Shown: positions 16,132 to 25,130 of the stretch, one piece after another | Numbering within the stretch: position 1 is the stretch's first letter | How the letters are laid out: every line of letters begins with the position of its first letter | Notes under the pieces: model-generated | What the model saw: only the letters and a program-made list of their open reading frames with translations | Told to the model about the DNA's origin: nothing | Database searches by the model: none | Assembly (NCBI GenBank): GCA_016709305.1 | Contig: JADJNA010000048.1 | Span: 248,001 to 312,000, forward strand | DNA from: Candidatus Villigracilis saccharophilus | Lineage (GTDB): Bacteria; Chloroflexota; Anaerolineae; Anaerolineales; Villigracilaceae | Length of the DNA stretch: 64,000 nt | Direction: 5' to 3' | Made by a program: the position numbers and the translations under genes

Positions 16132-17055
16132 TCATGCTCTGTTAAGTATGTCGCGTGTTTTGTCCACATCTTCATGGATTTTTTCGATCAATGCATCCAC
16201 TGAATCAAATTTTAACTCATCACGGATGCGGGAGATGAATTCAACTTTCACTTCCTGTCCGTAAATGTCACGGTCGAAATCCAGGAAGTAGGCTTCGAGG
16301 CTGGGGGTTTGTCTTTCGGGTGTGAAAGTGGGGTTGAAACCAATATTGGTGGCGGCCATGAATTTCTCTTCACCGAGCCATGCCCAGGAAGCGTAGATGC
16401 CATTTGTTGGTATCACTTTTTGTTTTGGATAATTCACATTGGCGGTGGGGAAGCCGATCTTGCGCCCGCGTTCAGCGCCATGGATGATTTCTCCACTCAT
16501 ACTGTAGTTGTAACCAAGCAGTTTTGCGGCTTCAGTCACATTGCCGGTCGAAACCAGTTTGCGAATTTCGGTGGAGGAGATCACGCCGCTTTCGTCGCTG
16601 ACGGCATGGATGACCTCAACTGTGTAATTCAGCTCACTGCCAATTTCGGCCAGTCGCACTGCGCTGCCTTCGCGTCTCCTGCCGAGCGCAAAGTCATAAC
16701 CAATCAGCAGGTGACTGAGGTCAAGCGTCTCTTTCAGGCGCGACATATACTCGTAGGCAGGGACAGTTGACAGGTCAGGGGTGAAGCGCTGGGTGATGAC
16801 GATGTCCACGCCCAACGCCCCGAGCAGATCAGCCCGTTCCGCTGGTGTGGTCAGGCATTTAATATCCCGCCCGGTCAGCACATTTGCCGGGTGAGGGTCA
16901 AACGTTAATAGAACAGCCGGCGCATTGTTTGCATGCGCTTCTGTTGTGAGTTTGCGGATGATCTCGCGATGTCCGCGATGCACGCCGTCAAAAACACCGA
17001 CTGTGAGCCAGGCGTTTTTGACGGTAACTTCTTCAAGCGAATAATAATGCTGCAT
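16132..17055 (-). CDS. ribF: Bifunctional riboflavin kinase / FAD synthetase
   Basis: About 307 residues from MQHYYSLEEV. An upstream in-frame ATG lies at 17085, but the added residues are not family-like. The N-terminal nucleotidyltransferase domain shows GVFDGVHRGHREII (HxGH-type) and LLIGYDFALGRRREG. ISSTEIRKLVSTGNV is the other adenylylation signature. The C-terminal flavokinase has GRKIGFPTANV and NIGFNPTF. It converts riboflavin to FMN and FAD. The usual position is next to truB, as here. A 71-bp palindromic repeat lies between them. Confidence 0.95.
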   Translation of the reverse strand: MQHYYSLEEVTVKNAWLTVGVFDGVHRGHREIIRKLTTEAHANNAPAVLLTFDPHPANVLTGRDIKCLTTPAERADLLGALGVDIVITQRFTPDLSTVPAYEYMSRLKETLDLSHLLIGYDFALGRRREGSAVRLAEIGSELNYTVEVIHAVSDESGVISSTEIRKLVSTGNVTEAAKLLGYNYSMSGEIIHGAERGRKIGFPTANVNYPKQKVIPTNGIYASWAWLGEEKFMAATNIGFNPTFTPERQTPSLEAYFLDFDRDIYGQEVKVEFISRIRDELKFDSVDALIEKIHEDVDKTRDILNRA

Positions 17056-17079
17056 GGGATGAAAAAAGCCGCCGCCCTT

Positions 17080-17150
17080 TGTCATTGCGAGGGCGCCTTC
17101 CCAAAAACCCCCTGTTGGGCTTTGTCAGCTATCGCCCTCTCGCAATGACA
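17080..17150. repeat. Palindromic repeat, TGTCATTGCGAG family, copy A
   Basis: Ends TGTCATTGCGAGGGCG and CGCCCTCTCGCAATGACA form near-perfect inverted repeats around about 37 bp. It lies between truB and ribF. Confidence 0.75.
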
Positions 17151-17152
17151 TA

Positions 17153-18073
17153 TTAGTCTGTGAAGAAAACTTTCTTGGGCTGCCATTCACGCGTGCCATC
17201 TTCGTTGATGACCATTTCCATGAGCGCGACCAATTCGCCTTGGGTGCTTACGCCGCGCACTTTGGTTTCTGTGGGTTCGCCGACAACTTTGACGCGATGA
17301 CCATGCCGAACCCCTTCCACTTCATCGGGACTGAGTTCAACGGCGGTCCAATCGCCCAGCGCTTCGGCGGCGGGGATGAGGTATTGATACCAGTTGCCGG
17401 CGGTGAATGCTTCCTGCAATTTTCGCAGAGGCACCGCGTCGCGCAACGAGAAACGCCCGCTCTTTGTGCGGCGCAGACCGACCAGATACGCGCCGCAGCC
17501 CAGCATCACGCCGAGATCGTTTGCGAGAGAGCGGACATAGGTGCCGGAGGAACAATGCACATCAATGACCACTTCGGGCGGAGTCCATTCGAGGACTTCA
17601 AGGTGATGCACGGTGATCTTGCGCGGAGCAAGTTCCACTTCTTCGCCCTCGCGCGCCATTTCATAGGCTTTGCGTCCCTGTACTTTCACTGCGGAATAGG
17701 GCGGCGGGGTTTGTTCGATCTCACCAACAAATGTTTTGAGCGCTTCTTCGAACTGGGCTTCCGTCACGCTAACCGGATCTTTTGTAGGCGTTACCAAACC
17801 TTCTGCATCAAATGTGTCCGTGGAGCTGCCCAATCTAATAATGGCTTGATATCGTTTATCGGAAGCCGAGACGTACTCGCTTAAGCGTACAGCGGGACCA
17901 ACAAGGATGACGAGTACGCCGGAAGCGCGCGGGTCCAGTGTGCCGGTGTGACCGGCGCGGCGCAGGTTCGTTCCATTGCGGATAGCCTGCACCACGTCAT
18001 GCGACGTCATACCGACTGGTTTATCAACAACTAGTGCGCCCGAGATGGCGTTCTTAATATCCTGACTATTCAT
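17153..18073 (-). CDS. truB: tRNA pseudouridine-55 synthase TruB
   Basis: 306 residues. Blocks KPVGMTSHDVVQAIR, HTGTLDPRASGVLVI (catalytic Asp) and PPPYSAVKVQGRKAYEMAR are standard. RCSSGTYVRSLA-like VHCSSGTYVRSLANDLG and GLRRTKSGRF complete the TruB core. It makes pseudouridine in the T-loop of tRNA. A C-terminal PUA-like domain fits the last 60 residues. A strong AAGGAGG site precedes the ATG. There is a plausible own promoter upstream at 18106-18133. Confidence 0.95.
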   Translation of the reverse strand: MNSQDIKNAISGALVVDKPVGMTSHDVVQAIRNGTNLRRAGHTGTLDPRASGVLVILVGPAVRLSEYVSASDKRYQAIIRLGSSTDTFDAEGLVTPTKDPVSVTEAQFEEALKTFVGEIEQTPPPYSAVKVQGRKAYEMAREGEEVELAPRKITVHHLEVLEWTPPEVVIDVHCSSGTYVRSLANDLGVMLGCGAYLVGLRRTKSGRFSLRDAVPLRKLQEAFTAGNWYQYLIPAAEALGDWTAVELSPDEVEGVRHGHRVKVVGEPTETKVRGVSTQGELVALMEMVINEDGTREWQPKKVFFTD

Positions 18074-18105
18074 TTTGCATTCCTCCTTAGATTTTCCTCT
18101 GAGTA

Positions 18106-18133
18106 ATTATGACACATTTATCTTATTTTACAA
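18106..18133 (-). promoter_or_regulatory. Promoter candidate for truB-ribF-nudix
   Basis: TTGTAA (18133-18128), 16 bp, CATAAT (18111-18106) on the minus strand, about 32 bp before the truB start codon. Confidence 0.45.
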
Positions 18134-18149
18134 TGAGATTATGTAATTC

Positions 18150-19109
18150 TTATTTTAGATTTAACATTTCGCGAGTCTTTTTCAAAACTTCCTGTTGGAC
18201 TTCGATCAGGCCGCCCTCGATGTCTGCTCCGGCTGCTGCGGCATGACCACCGCCTTTAAAGTGTTTTGCCACCTGGGAGACATCCACGCCGGTTTCCAGT
18301 GCGCGCCATGAGATCTTGACATGGTTGTCACTTTGTTCGACGAAGACCATTCCGACTTTGTTCCCGTCAATGGCTGAGATCATGTTGATCAGGTCTGCGT
18401 CGTCATTGCCGCCATATCCCGCGGCTTTGCGGTCTGATAGGTTCAAAGTGCCCCAAACAATTCCATGCTTGCTTTGCAGGCTGGAGAGGCCTGCTCCCCA
18501 ATAGCGTGCGGCTGGATATGTTTTTCTGACTAGTGCATGCATATATATTTCGGGCATGTCCACGCCTGTTTCCATGAGAGTCGCGGCTTGTCGAAGCGCT
18601 TGCGGCGTGATGTTGGATGTGCGGAAGCCAAGCGTGTCTGTGATGATGCCGGTTAATAGAGCCGCGGCGATGGGTTTGGTGATCTTCAACCCCCATTCTG
18701 GCAGGTGTGTGGTCAGGATCGCAGATGTGGCAACCTCTTCGGCTTCGATGAGATTTAATTTTCCAAAATTTTCGTTCGTTTTGTGATGGTCAATATTGAT
18801 GTCAGGCTCGCCAAAACTTTCAAACAACTTCCCCGTTCGTTTGAAGTCCGCGCAGTCGACTGTGATGAATGTATCATGAGCTTCTGTTGGGGTTTTCTTG
18901 ATCAGTTCGCTGCCTTCAAGGTATTTGAACGAAGATGGTACCCCGTCTGCCAGGATCATTTGCACGGCTTTGCCTGCATCACGCAAAGCCAGCCCCAGTC
19001 CAAGCAGTGCTCCGATCGCGTCACCATCCGGTCGAACATGCGAAGCGATCACAATATTTTGTGCCGCGTCCAATCTATTTTTTATTTCCCCTATAATTTG
19101 GTTGTTCAC
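18150..19109 (-). CDS. nrnA: DHH-family phosphoesterase, NrnA-like oligoribonuclease
   Basis: 319 residues. The DHH domain shows IASHVRPDGDAIGALLGLG, FITVDCADFKR and NIDHHKTNENFG, the metal ligands. The C-terminal DHHA1 domain has FKGGGHAAAAGADI for binding RNA ends. It degrades nanoRNAs and may dephosphorylate pAp. It begins at GTG with AGGAGG 10 bp upstream. A terminator hairpin lies just before it, so it may be attenuated or have its own promoter. It sits in the usual place between rbfA and truB. Confidence 0.9.
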   Translation of the reverse strand: MNNQIIGEIKNRLDAAQNIVIASHVRPDGDAIGALLGLGLALRDAGKAVQMILADGVPSSFKYLEGSELIKKTPTEAHDTFITVDCADFKRTGKLFESFGEPDINIDHHKTNENFGKLNLIEAEEVATSAILTTHLPEWGLKITKPIAAALLTGIITDTLGFRTSNITPQALRQAATLMETGVDMPEIYMHALVRKTYPAARYWGAGLSSLQSKHGIVWGTLNLSDRKAAGYGGNDDADLINMISAIDGNKVGMVFVEQSDNHVKISWRALETGVDVSQVAKHFKGGGHAAAAGADIEGGLIEVQQEVLKKTREMLNLK

Positions 19110-19132
19110 TTATTTCCATCCTCCTAAACGAT

Positions 19133-19170
19133 TAATAAAAATAGGGGGTGCGTTTTGGACACACCCCCTA
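19133..19170 (-). terminator. Hairpin terminator between rbfA and nrnA
   Basis: Stem TAGGGGGTG/CACCCCCTA with an 11-base loop, followed by TTTTTATT on the minus strand. It lies inside a run of same-strand genes. Confidence 0.8.
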
Positions 19171-19174
19171 TAAA

Positions 19175-19525
19175 TTATTTCTTTTCTCTTAACCCAGCCA
19201 GAACCTTCTCAATGTGGTCGGCGTTCTCCGGCGTGGGGTCCCAGTGGAATTTCAATCTGGGGAAGGCGCGCAATTCAACTCGCGCGGCGAGCGCCAGCCT
19301 GAAGAAACCAGACGCAGATTCAAGCCCTTCGAGGATCTCGGTGGAACGCGAAGCGCCCTCGACAGCAGAGACAAAGATATGCGCGAAGGCGAGTTCTTTG
19401 TCTATTTTCACATCGTTGATGAATATGTTCTTCAGGCGCGGATCATTGGTCTCGCGGATCAACATCTGCGATAGTTCCTGACGAACACGGTCCTGGATGC
19501 GGTGTAAACGAATTCCTGATGGCAT
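19175..19525 (-). CDS. rbfA: 30S ribosome-binding factor RbfA
   Basis: 116 residues with a KH-like fold. GIRLHRIQDRVRQELSQML starts the family block. ETNDPRLKNIFINDVKIDKE and AHIFVSAVEG are the central strands, and LELRAFPRLKFHWD-like ELRAFPRLKFHWDPTPENAD ends it. It matures the 16S 5' end during cold adaptation and assembly. It lies between infB and nrnA, the standard order. Confidence 0.93.
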   Translation of the reverse strand: MPSGIRLHRIQDRVRQELSQMLIRETNDPRLKNIFINDVKIDKELAFAHIFVSAVEGASRSTEILEGLESASGFFRLALAARVELRAFPRLKFHWDPTPENADHIEKVLAGLREKK

Positions 19526-19539
19526 GTATTACTCACTTA

Positions 19540-19612
19540 TGTCATTGCGAGGAGCGTTCTTTGCGATGAACCTTAATGAGAGGTTGTTTCGCGCGAAGCG
19601 CTCGCAACGACA
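19540..19612. repeat. Palindromic repeat, TGTCATTGCGAG family, copy B
   Basis: Ends TGTCATTGCGAG and CTCGCAACGACA with about 49 bp between, in the gap between infB and rbfA. Confidence 0.75.
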
Positions 19613-19617
19613 TTTAA

Positions 19618-21393
19618 TTACGAATTTTCAACCACATAACAAACCAATTGATCGCCGGGTTCGATATCGTTGAAGTTCTTGAAGCCGACACCGCATTCAA
19701 AACCTGTGCGCATTTCCTTTACATCTTCCTTCTCATGACGCAGGGAAGACAGGTCGCCTTCGTAGATCATGTCAGCGCCGCGGTAGAGACGCACGCGCGC
19801 GCCGCGTCTTAGCTCGCCTTCGGTCACTTTGCAGCCGGCGACCTTGCCAAACTTGGAAGCGGCGAATGCGACCAATACCTGCGCGCGTCCGACAACTCTT
19901 TCCACGAGTTTGGGCTCAAGCATACCATTGAGCGCCTTCTCAATGTCTTCGGTCATGCGGTAGATGATCTCGTACAGGCGGATGTCCACGCCTTCCTTCT
20001 CAGCGAGACGGCGGCCATCCACATCCGCTTGAACGTTGAAGCCAATGATAATGGCTTTCGATGCAGAAGCGAGCATTACGTCGTTGTTGCCGATATTACC
20101 GGTCTCAGCGTGCAGGATATGTAATCCGATCTCGCCTTCGCCGAGTTTGTTCAATTCATTGACGATCGGGTCCAGTGAACCCTGAACGTCCGCTTTGATA
20201 ATAAGGTTGAGCCCCTTGGCTTCGCCAGCCTGTACATTAGCGAACAAGTCTTCGAGCGAAACTTTCTTCTTGGTCTGCGAAAGGGTTTTGGCGGCGTCGC
20301 TGCGCTCCGCAACGATCGCACGCGCTTCTTTTTCAGAAGCCACGACCTGGAAGATATCTCCAGCGGAGGGCATGCCGCTTAATCCCATCACAGCTACCGG
20401 CGTGGATGGACCGGCTTTCTTGATCGGTTTGCCTTTGTGGTCGGTGATGGCACGCAGTTTCCCGTAGGAAGTTCCCGCCACGACAATGTCACCGGCCTCA
20501 AGCGTTCCATTCTGAACCAGCAGGGTGGCCATCACCCCTTTGGATTTGTCCAACTCGGCTTCAATGACCGTGCCGATGACTTTTCCGCCGGGGTTAGCTT
20601 TGATGACATTGCTGTCTGCCACGAGCAGAATTCCTTCGAGCAGATCGTCAATGCCTTGTTTTTGCTTGGCTGAAACTGGGACCACCATGGTATTGCCGCC
20701 CCATTCATCCGGGACGAGTTCAAGTTCGGCAAGCTGCTGCTTGACACGATCTGGATTGGCGTTGGCTTTATCAACTTTGTTTAACGCGACCATCAATGGG
20801 ACACGCGCCGCTTTTGCGTGTGCGATGGCTTCGCGTGTTTGCGGCATGACGCCGTCATCCGCCGCGACAACGAGCACGACAATATCCGCGCCCTGAGCGC
20901 CGCGCGCGCGCATTTGTGTGAACGCTGCATGGCCGGGGGTATCCAGGAACGTGATCAGACGTCCCTTCTTTTCAACTTGGTACGCGCCGATATGCTGGGT
21001 AATACCACCGGCTTCGCCGGCAGCGACTTCGGTTTGACGAATGGCATCCAGGAGGCTGGTCTTGCCGTGATCGACATGACCGAGGATGGTGACTACGGGT
21101 GGGCGGGGCTTTAAGAGCGACGCGTTTTCTCCCGCGATCATCTGACGCCAGAGCGGAACTTCCCCGGTCTCCACCTTGGTATCTTCTTCTGATGCTTCGA
21201 GTACGGCTTCGAAGCCGTACTCCCCAACCACAATCGCTGCTGTGTCAAAATCCACAGTCTGATTAATGGTTGCCATCACACCATTCGACATCAATTTTTT
21301 GATCAGGTCAATCGGGCTTTTTTCGATCTTCAGCGCCAGATCACGGATCACAATGCTGGCGGGCAATTCAAGTTTGGTAACGGTAGTGCTCAT
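19618..21393 (-). CDS. infB: Translation initiation factor IF-2
   Basis: 591 residues, short for IF-2 because the variable N-terminal region is nearly absent. The N-terminal IF2N piece is followed by the GTPase domain: G1 GHVDHGKTS (about residues 107-115), G2 GGITQHIGAY, G3 DTPGHAAFTQMRARG, and G4 NKVDKANANP. Domains II, III and IV follow (VQGSLDPIV and KVAGCKVTEGELRRGARVR). It brings fMet-tRNA to the 30S subunit. An 84-bp gap with a small hairpin (GCGAATAT and complement) separates it from ylxR. Confidence 0.97.
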   Translation of the reverse strand: MSTTVTKLELPASIVIRDLALKIEKSPIDLIKKLMSNGVMATINQTVDFDTAAIVVGEYGFEAVLEASEEDTKVETGEVPLWRQMIAGENASLLKPRPPVVTILGHVDHGKTSLLDAIRQTEVAAGEAGGITQHIGAYQVEKKGRLITFLDTPGHAAFTQMRARGAQGADIVVLVVAADDGVMPQTREAIAHAKAARVPLMVALNKVDKANANPDRVKQQLAELELVPDEWGGNTMVVPVSAKQKQGIDDLLEGILLVADSNVIKANPGGKVIGTVIEAELDKSKGVMATLLVQNGTLEAGDIVVAGTSYGKLRAITDHKGKPIKKAGPSTPVAVMGLSGMPSAGDIFQVVASEKEARAIVAERSDAAKTLSQTKKKVSLEDLFANVQAGEAKGLNLIIKADVQGSLDPIVNELNKLGEGEIGLHILHAETGNIGNNDVMLASASKAIIIGFNVQADVDGRRLAEKEGVDIRLYEIIYRMTEDIEKALNGMLEPKLVERVVGRAQVLVAFAASKFGKVAGCKVTEGELRRGARVRLYRGADMIYEGDLSSLRHEKEDVKEMRTGFECGVGFKNFNDIEPGDQLVCYVVENS

Positions 21394-21477
21394 CGGCCAC
21401 CTCCTTCTAATTTGCGAATATCATGGTTCAATATTCGCGGTTCCCAATTCCCCGGTAAGTGACGAGTGACCGAGCGG

Positions 21478-21798
21478 CTATTCGTTCACATGACTTACCT
21501 TATTGGTCTCTGCGGGCAGAGTATTAATAAAATTTTCCAATTGAACGCGGTCTTCCGCGCTCAATTCCGCTTTGAGCGCATTCGCCAAAGCTCCCCTCAA
21601 TCCGCGTACCCAACATTCGCGGCGATCGTGTAAATAAGCACCTCTTCCAGCCAGTTTGCCGGTTGGGTCCACTTGTACCCCTTCAGCCGTGCGCACGACC
21701 CGCACCATTTGCCTTTTCGGCAAAACTTCGCGGCATCCCACGCAGGTCCGTTGGGGTACATGTTTAACGCGCTGGACAGGTTTCTTCTTCACCTTCAA
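21478..21798 (-). CDS. ylxR: YlxR family RNA-binding protein
   Basis: 106 residues with the DUF448 signature RTCVGCREVLPKRQMVRVVR and GRGAYLHDRRECW. YlxR binds RNA, and in some bacteria it modulates RNase P. Its place between nusA and infB is conserved. A basic N-terminus and a helical tail are normal. Confidence 0.9.
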   Translation of the reverse strand: MKVKKKPVQRVKHVPQRTCVGCREVLPKRQMVRVVRTAEGVQVDPTGKLAGRGAYLHDRRECWVRGLRGALANALKAELSAEDRVQLENFINTLPAETNKVSHVNE

Positions 21799-21816
21799 AT
21801 TATCCCGAGGGATAAG

Positions 21817-23696
21817 TTATTCCCAATCTTCGCCGACGACATCGTCGCCGCGTTTGTGTTTCTTGCGTCCAACAACCGCGCCGAGGCCTTCGTCAAATTC
21901 CAATTCAACGCCTTTCTTCTTGCCTTTCTTACCGGCTGCTTTCTTCTTATCGGCGTCATCGTCGGTTGTCGTGGTTTGGAATATCTCAGGCTTCATCTTG
22001 AACAATTCGTCGAGCGAGACGCCGTCCTTGGCATTCTCTTCCTCTTCTTCGACGACTTTCTTTGCGTCTTTCTTCCCTTCAAGCTGTTTCTTCTCGAGCG
22101 GGATTTCTTCCGCTGCAACAGGTTCGGGGGCAGCAACAACTGCCACGGCTTCCGCTGTGACAGGAACTTCCACCTTCACTGGTTCAGGCTCAGGTTCAGG
22201 GAAGGTGAGCGCAGCGAGGGATTCTTCAATGTTTTGTAACGCCTTCGAACCCACGCCTGCCAGCCCAAGCACCTTATTGGGATCTGTCTTGAGCGTAAAC
22301 ATCAAACCGCCGACGGTCTCAAATCCGGCTTCGGTCAGAATGTTGAAGATATGTTCCTTGATACCAGCCTGATCGAGAGGCATGTTGAATGCGGCAGTTG
22401 GGATGTCTGCGCGCGCGGCAGTGGTGCGGGCTTCCTCCACGCGGGCGGCTTCTTCCTTGATCTGGATCGTGCGGCGTTCAACGCGGTCCACGAACTGACC
22501 CAACACCGTGTACTCTTCCGGCATGATCGGGCGATTCTCGGCTTCTTTGCGAGAATTTCCTGAACCTGTGGAATAACTTCCACGGCAGCGGGGATCAACG
22601 CGGCGAGTTCGGCGTTATTTTGAAGCTTCTTAAGCGAGTCGCTGGAGGCTTCGGTCAAAGACTTGATGTCAATGCGCCAGCCCGTCAATTTCGCGGCGAG
22701 GCGGGCATTCTGTCCATCGCGCCCAATGGCGAGACTTAATTGGTCTTCGCCCACCACGACAGTCGCGGTGCGCGCGCCTTCATTATCAACAAGGTACACG
22801 CCGTTCACACGCGCCGGGCTGATGGCTTTGGAGATATAAATAATGGGGTCTTGATCCCATTGGATGATATCGATTTTTTCATCGTGCAATTCTTTGACGA
22901 TGGCTTGAATACGCACGCCTTTGATGCCAACGCATGCGCCGACTGGATCAATACCAGCCTGTGTCGCGGAAACCGCTACTTTCGCGCGGGCACCGGGCTC
23001 ACGCGCAATCGCGCGGATCTCGACAATGCCGTGATAGATCTCAGGGACTTCGTTCTCAAGCAGGCGTCGCAGGAAATTGCGATGTGCACGTGAGAGCACG
23101 ATCTGCGGACCACGCGTACCATCTTTGACTTCCATGACCACGGCGCGAATTCGATCGTGTAATTTGAGTCTTTCACCGGGGATCTTTTGATTGTTGGGCA
23201 TCACGCCCTCGGCTTTCATATCAAGGCCGATGGTTGCGCTCTGCGCGTTGGAGGCTTGCACCAGACCAGAGACGATCTCGCCGACCTGACGCTCGAAGTA
23301 TTGCATTTGATTGGAGCGTTCAGCCTCGCGGATGCGCTGCTGGATCACCTGACGGGCGGTCTGGGCGGCCACGCGGCCAAAGTCAGCGGGTGTGGTCTCA
23401 ACAACGATCATGTCGCCTAGCTGGACTTCGGGGTTGACTTTGCGGGCAACTTCCAATAACACTTCAGTGCGGTCATCAACAATGTTGTCTTCAACTACTT
23501 CCTTCTCGGCATACACTGTGACTAAACCGGTATCCGGGTCAAGTTTGGCTTCCACGTGCTGCGCTGTGGATGCGCTGACAGCGCGGCGATACGCAGAGAC
23601 CATTGCTGATTCGATCGCAGATACAACAATATCCTTGGCCAGTTGTTTTTCTTCCAGCACTTCATTGAAAGCTAAGGCGAACTCGTTTTTTGGCAT
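21817..23696 (-). CDS. nusA: Transcription factor NusA with long acidic/basic C-terminal extension, frameshifted
   Basis: The first frame (from 23696) gives the N-terminal RNAP-binding domain, S1 (GEIVSGLV), and two KH domains (GACVGIKGVRIQAIVKEL, IGRDGQNARLAAKLTGW), up to QEILAKKP. The frame then changes near 22543: the second frame continues ENRPIMPEEYTVLGQF to the stop at 21817. The second part has a helix-hairpin-helix (LGLAGVGSKALQNIEE) and an acidic/Lys-rich tail ending at GEDWE. NusA is essential, so an assembly indel (a lost base at GCC) or programmed slippage is more likely than decay. A hairpin lies upstream. Confidence 0.9.
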
Positions 23697-23735
23697 ACTA
23701 CTTACTCCATCGCTCCTGTCTGTCTATATACAAGC

Positions 23736-23760
23736 AAAAAAGTGGGGGATACCCACTTTT
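23736..23760. terminator. Hairpin terminator or attenuator between nusA and the methyltransferase gene
   Basis: Stem AAAAGTGGG/CCCACTTTT with a short loop. Reading toward nusA it is followed by TT and GCTTG, reading away by CG. It lies in the nusA leader, so it may attenuate transcription. Confidence 0.55.
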
Positions 23761-23827
23761 CGATGTCTTCTTTATGGGGTTTTCCGTGCGCCCGAGATTT
23801 TAGCATAGAGGGAGGGAAGGCGCAAGG

Positions 23828-23833
23828 TATAAT
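23828..23833 (+). promoter_or_regulatory. -10 box of the methyltransferase gene, leaderless type
   Basis: TATAAT seven bases before the ATG at 23841, with no ribosome site. Confidence 0.55.
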
Positions 23834-23840
23834 CGCAATT

Positions 23841-24575
23841 ATGACTGAAAGAGATATGCAAAAAGCCGCATTGCGCGGTGAACCATCTTATGTTTGGCGC
23901 GCGGGTCAGCAGCGGCGGCTTGATATGATCGTGCGCGCCGCGGAAGACCGCCTCGGCGGGTTGGTGCTTGAAAACGGCTGCGGGGTGGGAATGTACGTGG
24001 AGAAGCTGACAGGCCTCGGCGCGAAAGTGATCGGATTGGAATATGATCTGGAGCGCGCTGTTGAAGCGCGGATCAAATCTGACAGGATCATCAATGCCGC
24101 TGGTGAATTCATCCCGCTGCCCTCTTCGACTTTTGACCTGATCCTCAGCCATGAGGTGATCGAACACGTTCAGGATGACCGCGCCGCGATCTGTGAGATG
24201 GTCCGCTTACTCAAACACGGCGGGCGTGCCGTGATCTTTTGTCCCAACCTTGGGTACCCTTATGAAACACACGGTATTTTTTGGAATGGGAAATATTTTT
24301 TTGGGAACAAGTTGTTCGTGAATTATCTGCCGCGCACCCTGCGGAACAAACTTGCGCCGCACGTACGGGTGTATTCAACGCGCGACATGCAAGAATTATT
24401 TGAAGGACTGCCTGTTAAATTTATTGAACGCACAATTATATTTGGCGCGTATGATAATATCATTGCACGCTTTGGCGCCCTGGGAAAATTCCTGCGGGCG
24501 ATCCTGCAATTTCTTGAAGCCACACCGTTGAAGTGGTTTGGACTTTCACATTTCTGGGTTGTCGAGAAGATATAA
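23841..24575 (+). CDS. SAM-dependent methyltransferase (class I)
   Basis: 244 residues from the ATG at 23841. A longer reading from 23742 crosses the leader and is not preferred. LVLENGCGVGMYVEKL is the SAM-binding motif I. VIGLEYDLERAVEAR is motif II, and FDLILSHEVIEHVQDD and VRLLKHGGRAVIFCPN are motifs IV and V of the Methyltransf_11 group. Such proteins often act on glycolipids or quinones, but the substrate is not visible. A strong terminator follows. Confidence 0.85.
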   Translation: MTERDMQKAALRGEPSYVWRAGQQRRLDMIVRAAEDRLGGLVLENGCGVGMYVEKLTGLGAKVIGLEYDLERAVEARIKSDRIINAAGEFIPLPSSTFDLILSHEVIEHVQDDRAAICEMVRLLKHGGRAVIFCPNLGYPYETHGIFWNGKYFFGNKLFVNYLPRTLRNKLAPHVRVYSTRDMQELFEGLPVKFIERTIIFGAYDNIIARFGALGKFLRAILQFLEATPLKWFGLSHFWVVEKI

Positions 24576-24606
24576 AAAACTTCGGGTTCTTGAACCCGAA
24601 GTTTTT
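24575..24606. terminator. Bidirectional terminator
   Basis: AAAAACTTCGGGTTC and its complement with a 2-base loop, between converging genes. Confidence 0.9.
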
Positions 24607-24609
24607 CTT

Positions 24610-25044
24610 TTATTTGCCTTCGCCTTCATCATCATCGCTTGCGCGGCCCGGCTGTTCCACGCGGATGATCTCGCCGTGATAATTGATAATTACTTTGAAT
24701 CCCATCATGCCAAGATAGGCGCGCATATCTTCCGGAATACCTGTTTTCATGAGCGCGTCAAATTGCTTGTCAATATTCTTGAGCTGCTGCTCAATGATCG
24801 CTCTGGAGAAGGGATCGTCCTGTCCGAGCATTTTTGCGGTTTGCTCCGAAAGAAGGTCTTCACTGCCTTTCATCATTTCCGCCATTTGGGCCAGCACGGC
24901 GCGGTCCACCTGTTCGGCGGGGATGTGGCGGCGGAATCCTGAATCATCCACTACATAACATGGCTCATTCCCGATCAGCGATGATTCCGCAGAACGGCCT
25001 GATTCGTCTATTACAAGTCCGGCAAAAAGGGGTTGATTTGGCAT
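24610..25044 (-). CDS. Conserved-looking hypothetical protein, 144 residues
   Basis: No signal peptide. The N-terminal half is beta-rich (LFAGLVIDESGR, PCYVVDDSGFRRHIPAEQVD). The middle is a long helix (VLAQMAEMMKGSEDLL to LKNIDKQFDALMK). The end is a beta strand segment (FKVIINYHGEIIRVEQPG) with an acidic tail. I do not recognise a family. It is followed on the same strand by nothing and shares a terminator with the methyltransferase gene. Codon use is like its neighbours. Confidence 0.7.
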   Translation of the reverse strand: MPNQPLFAGLVIDESGRSAESSLIGNEPCYVVDDSGFRRHIPAEQVDRAVLAQMAEMMKGSEDLLSEQTAKMLGQDDPFSRAIIEQQLKNIDKQFDALMKTGIPEDMRAYLGMMGFKVIINYHGEIIRVEQPGRASDDDEGEGK

Positions 25045-25055
25045 GATAATTTTTA

Positions 25056-25121
25056 TGTCGTTGCGCGGTGGCGCTAGCCACCGTTAAGCCGCCCTGGCGG
25101 GCGAGCGCTCCTTGCAATGAC
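25056..25121. repeat. Palindromic repeat, TGTCATTGCGAG family, copy C (degenerate)
   Basis: Starts TGTCGTTGCGCGG and ends CTTGCAATGAC, with inner GGCGCTAGCC and GCCGCCCTGGCGGGC hairpins. Confidence 0.55.
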
Positions 25122-25130
25122 GAAGATGAA

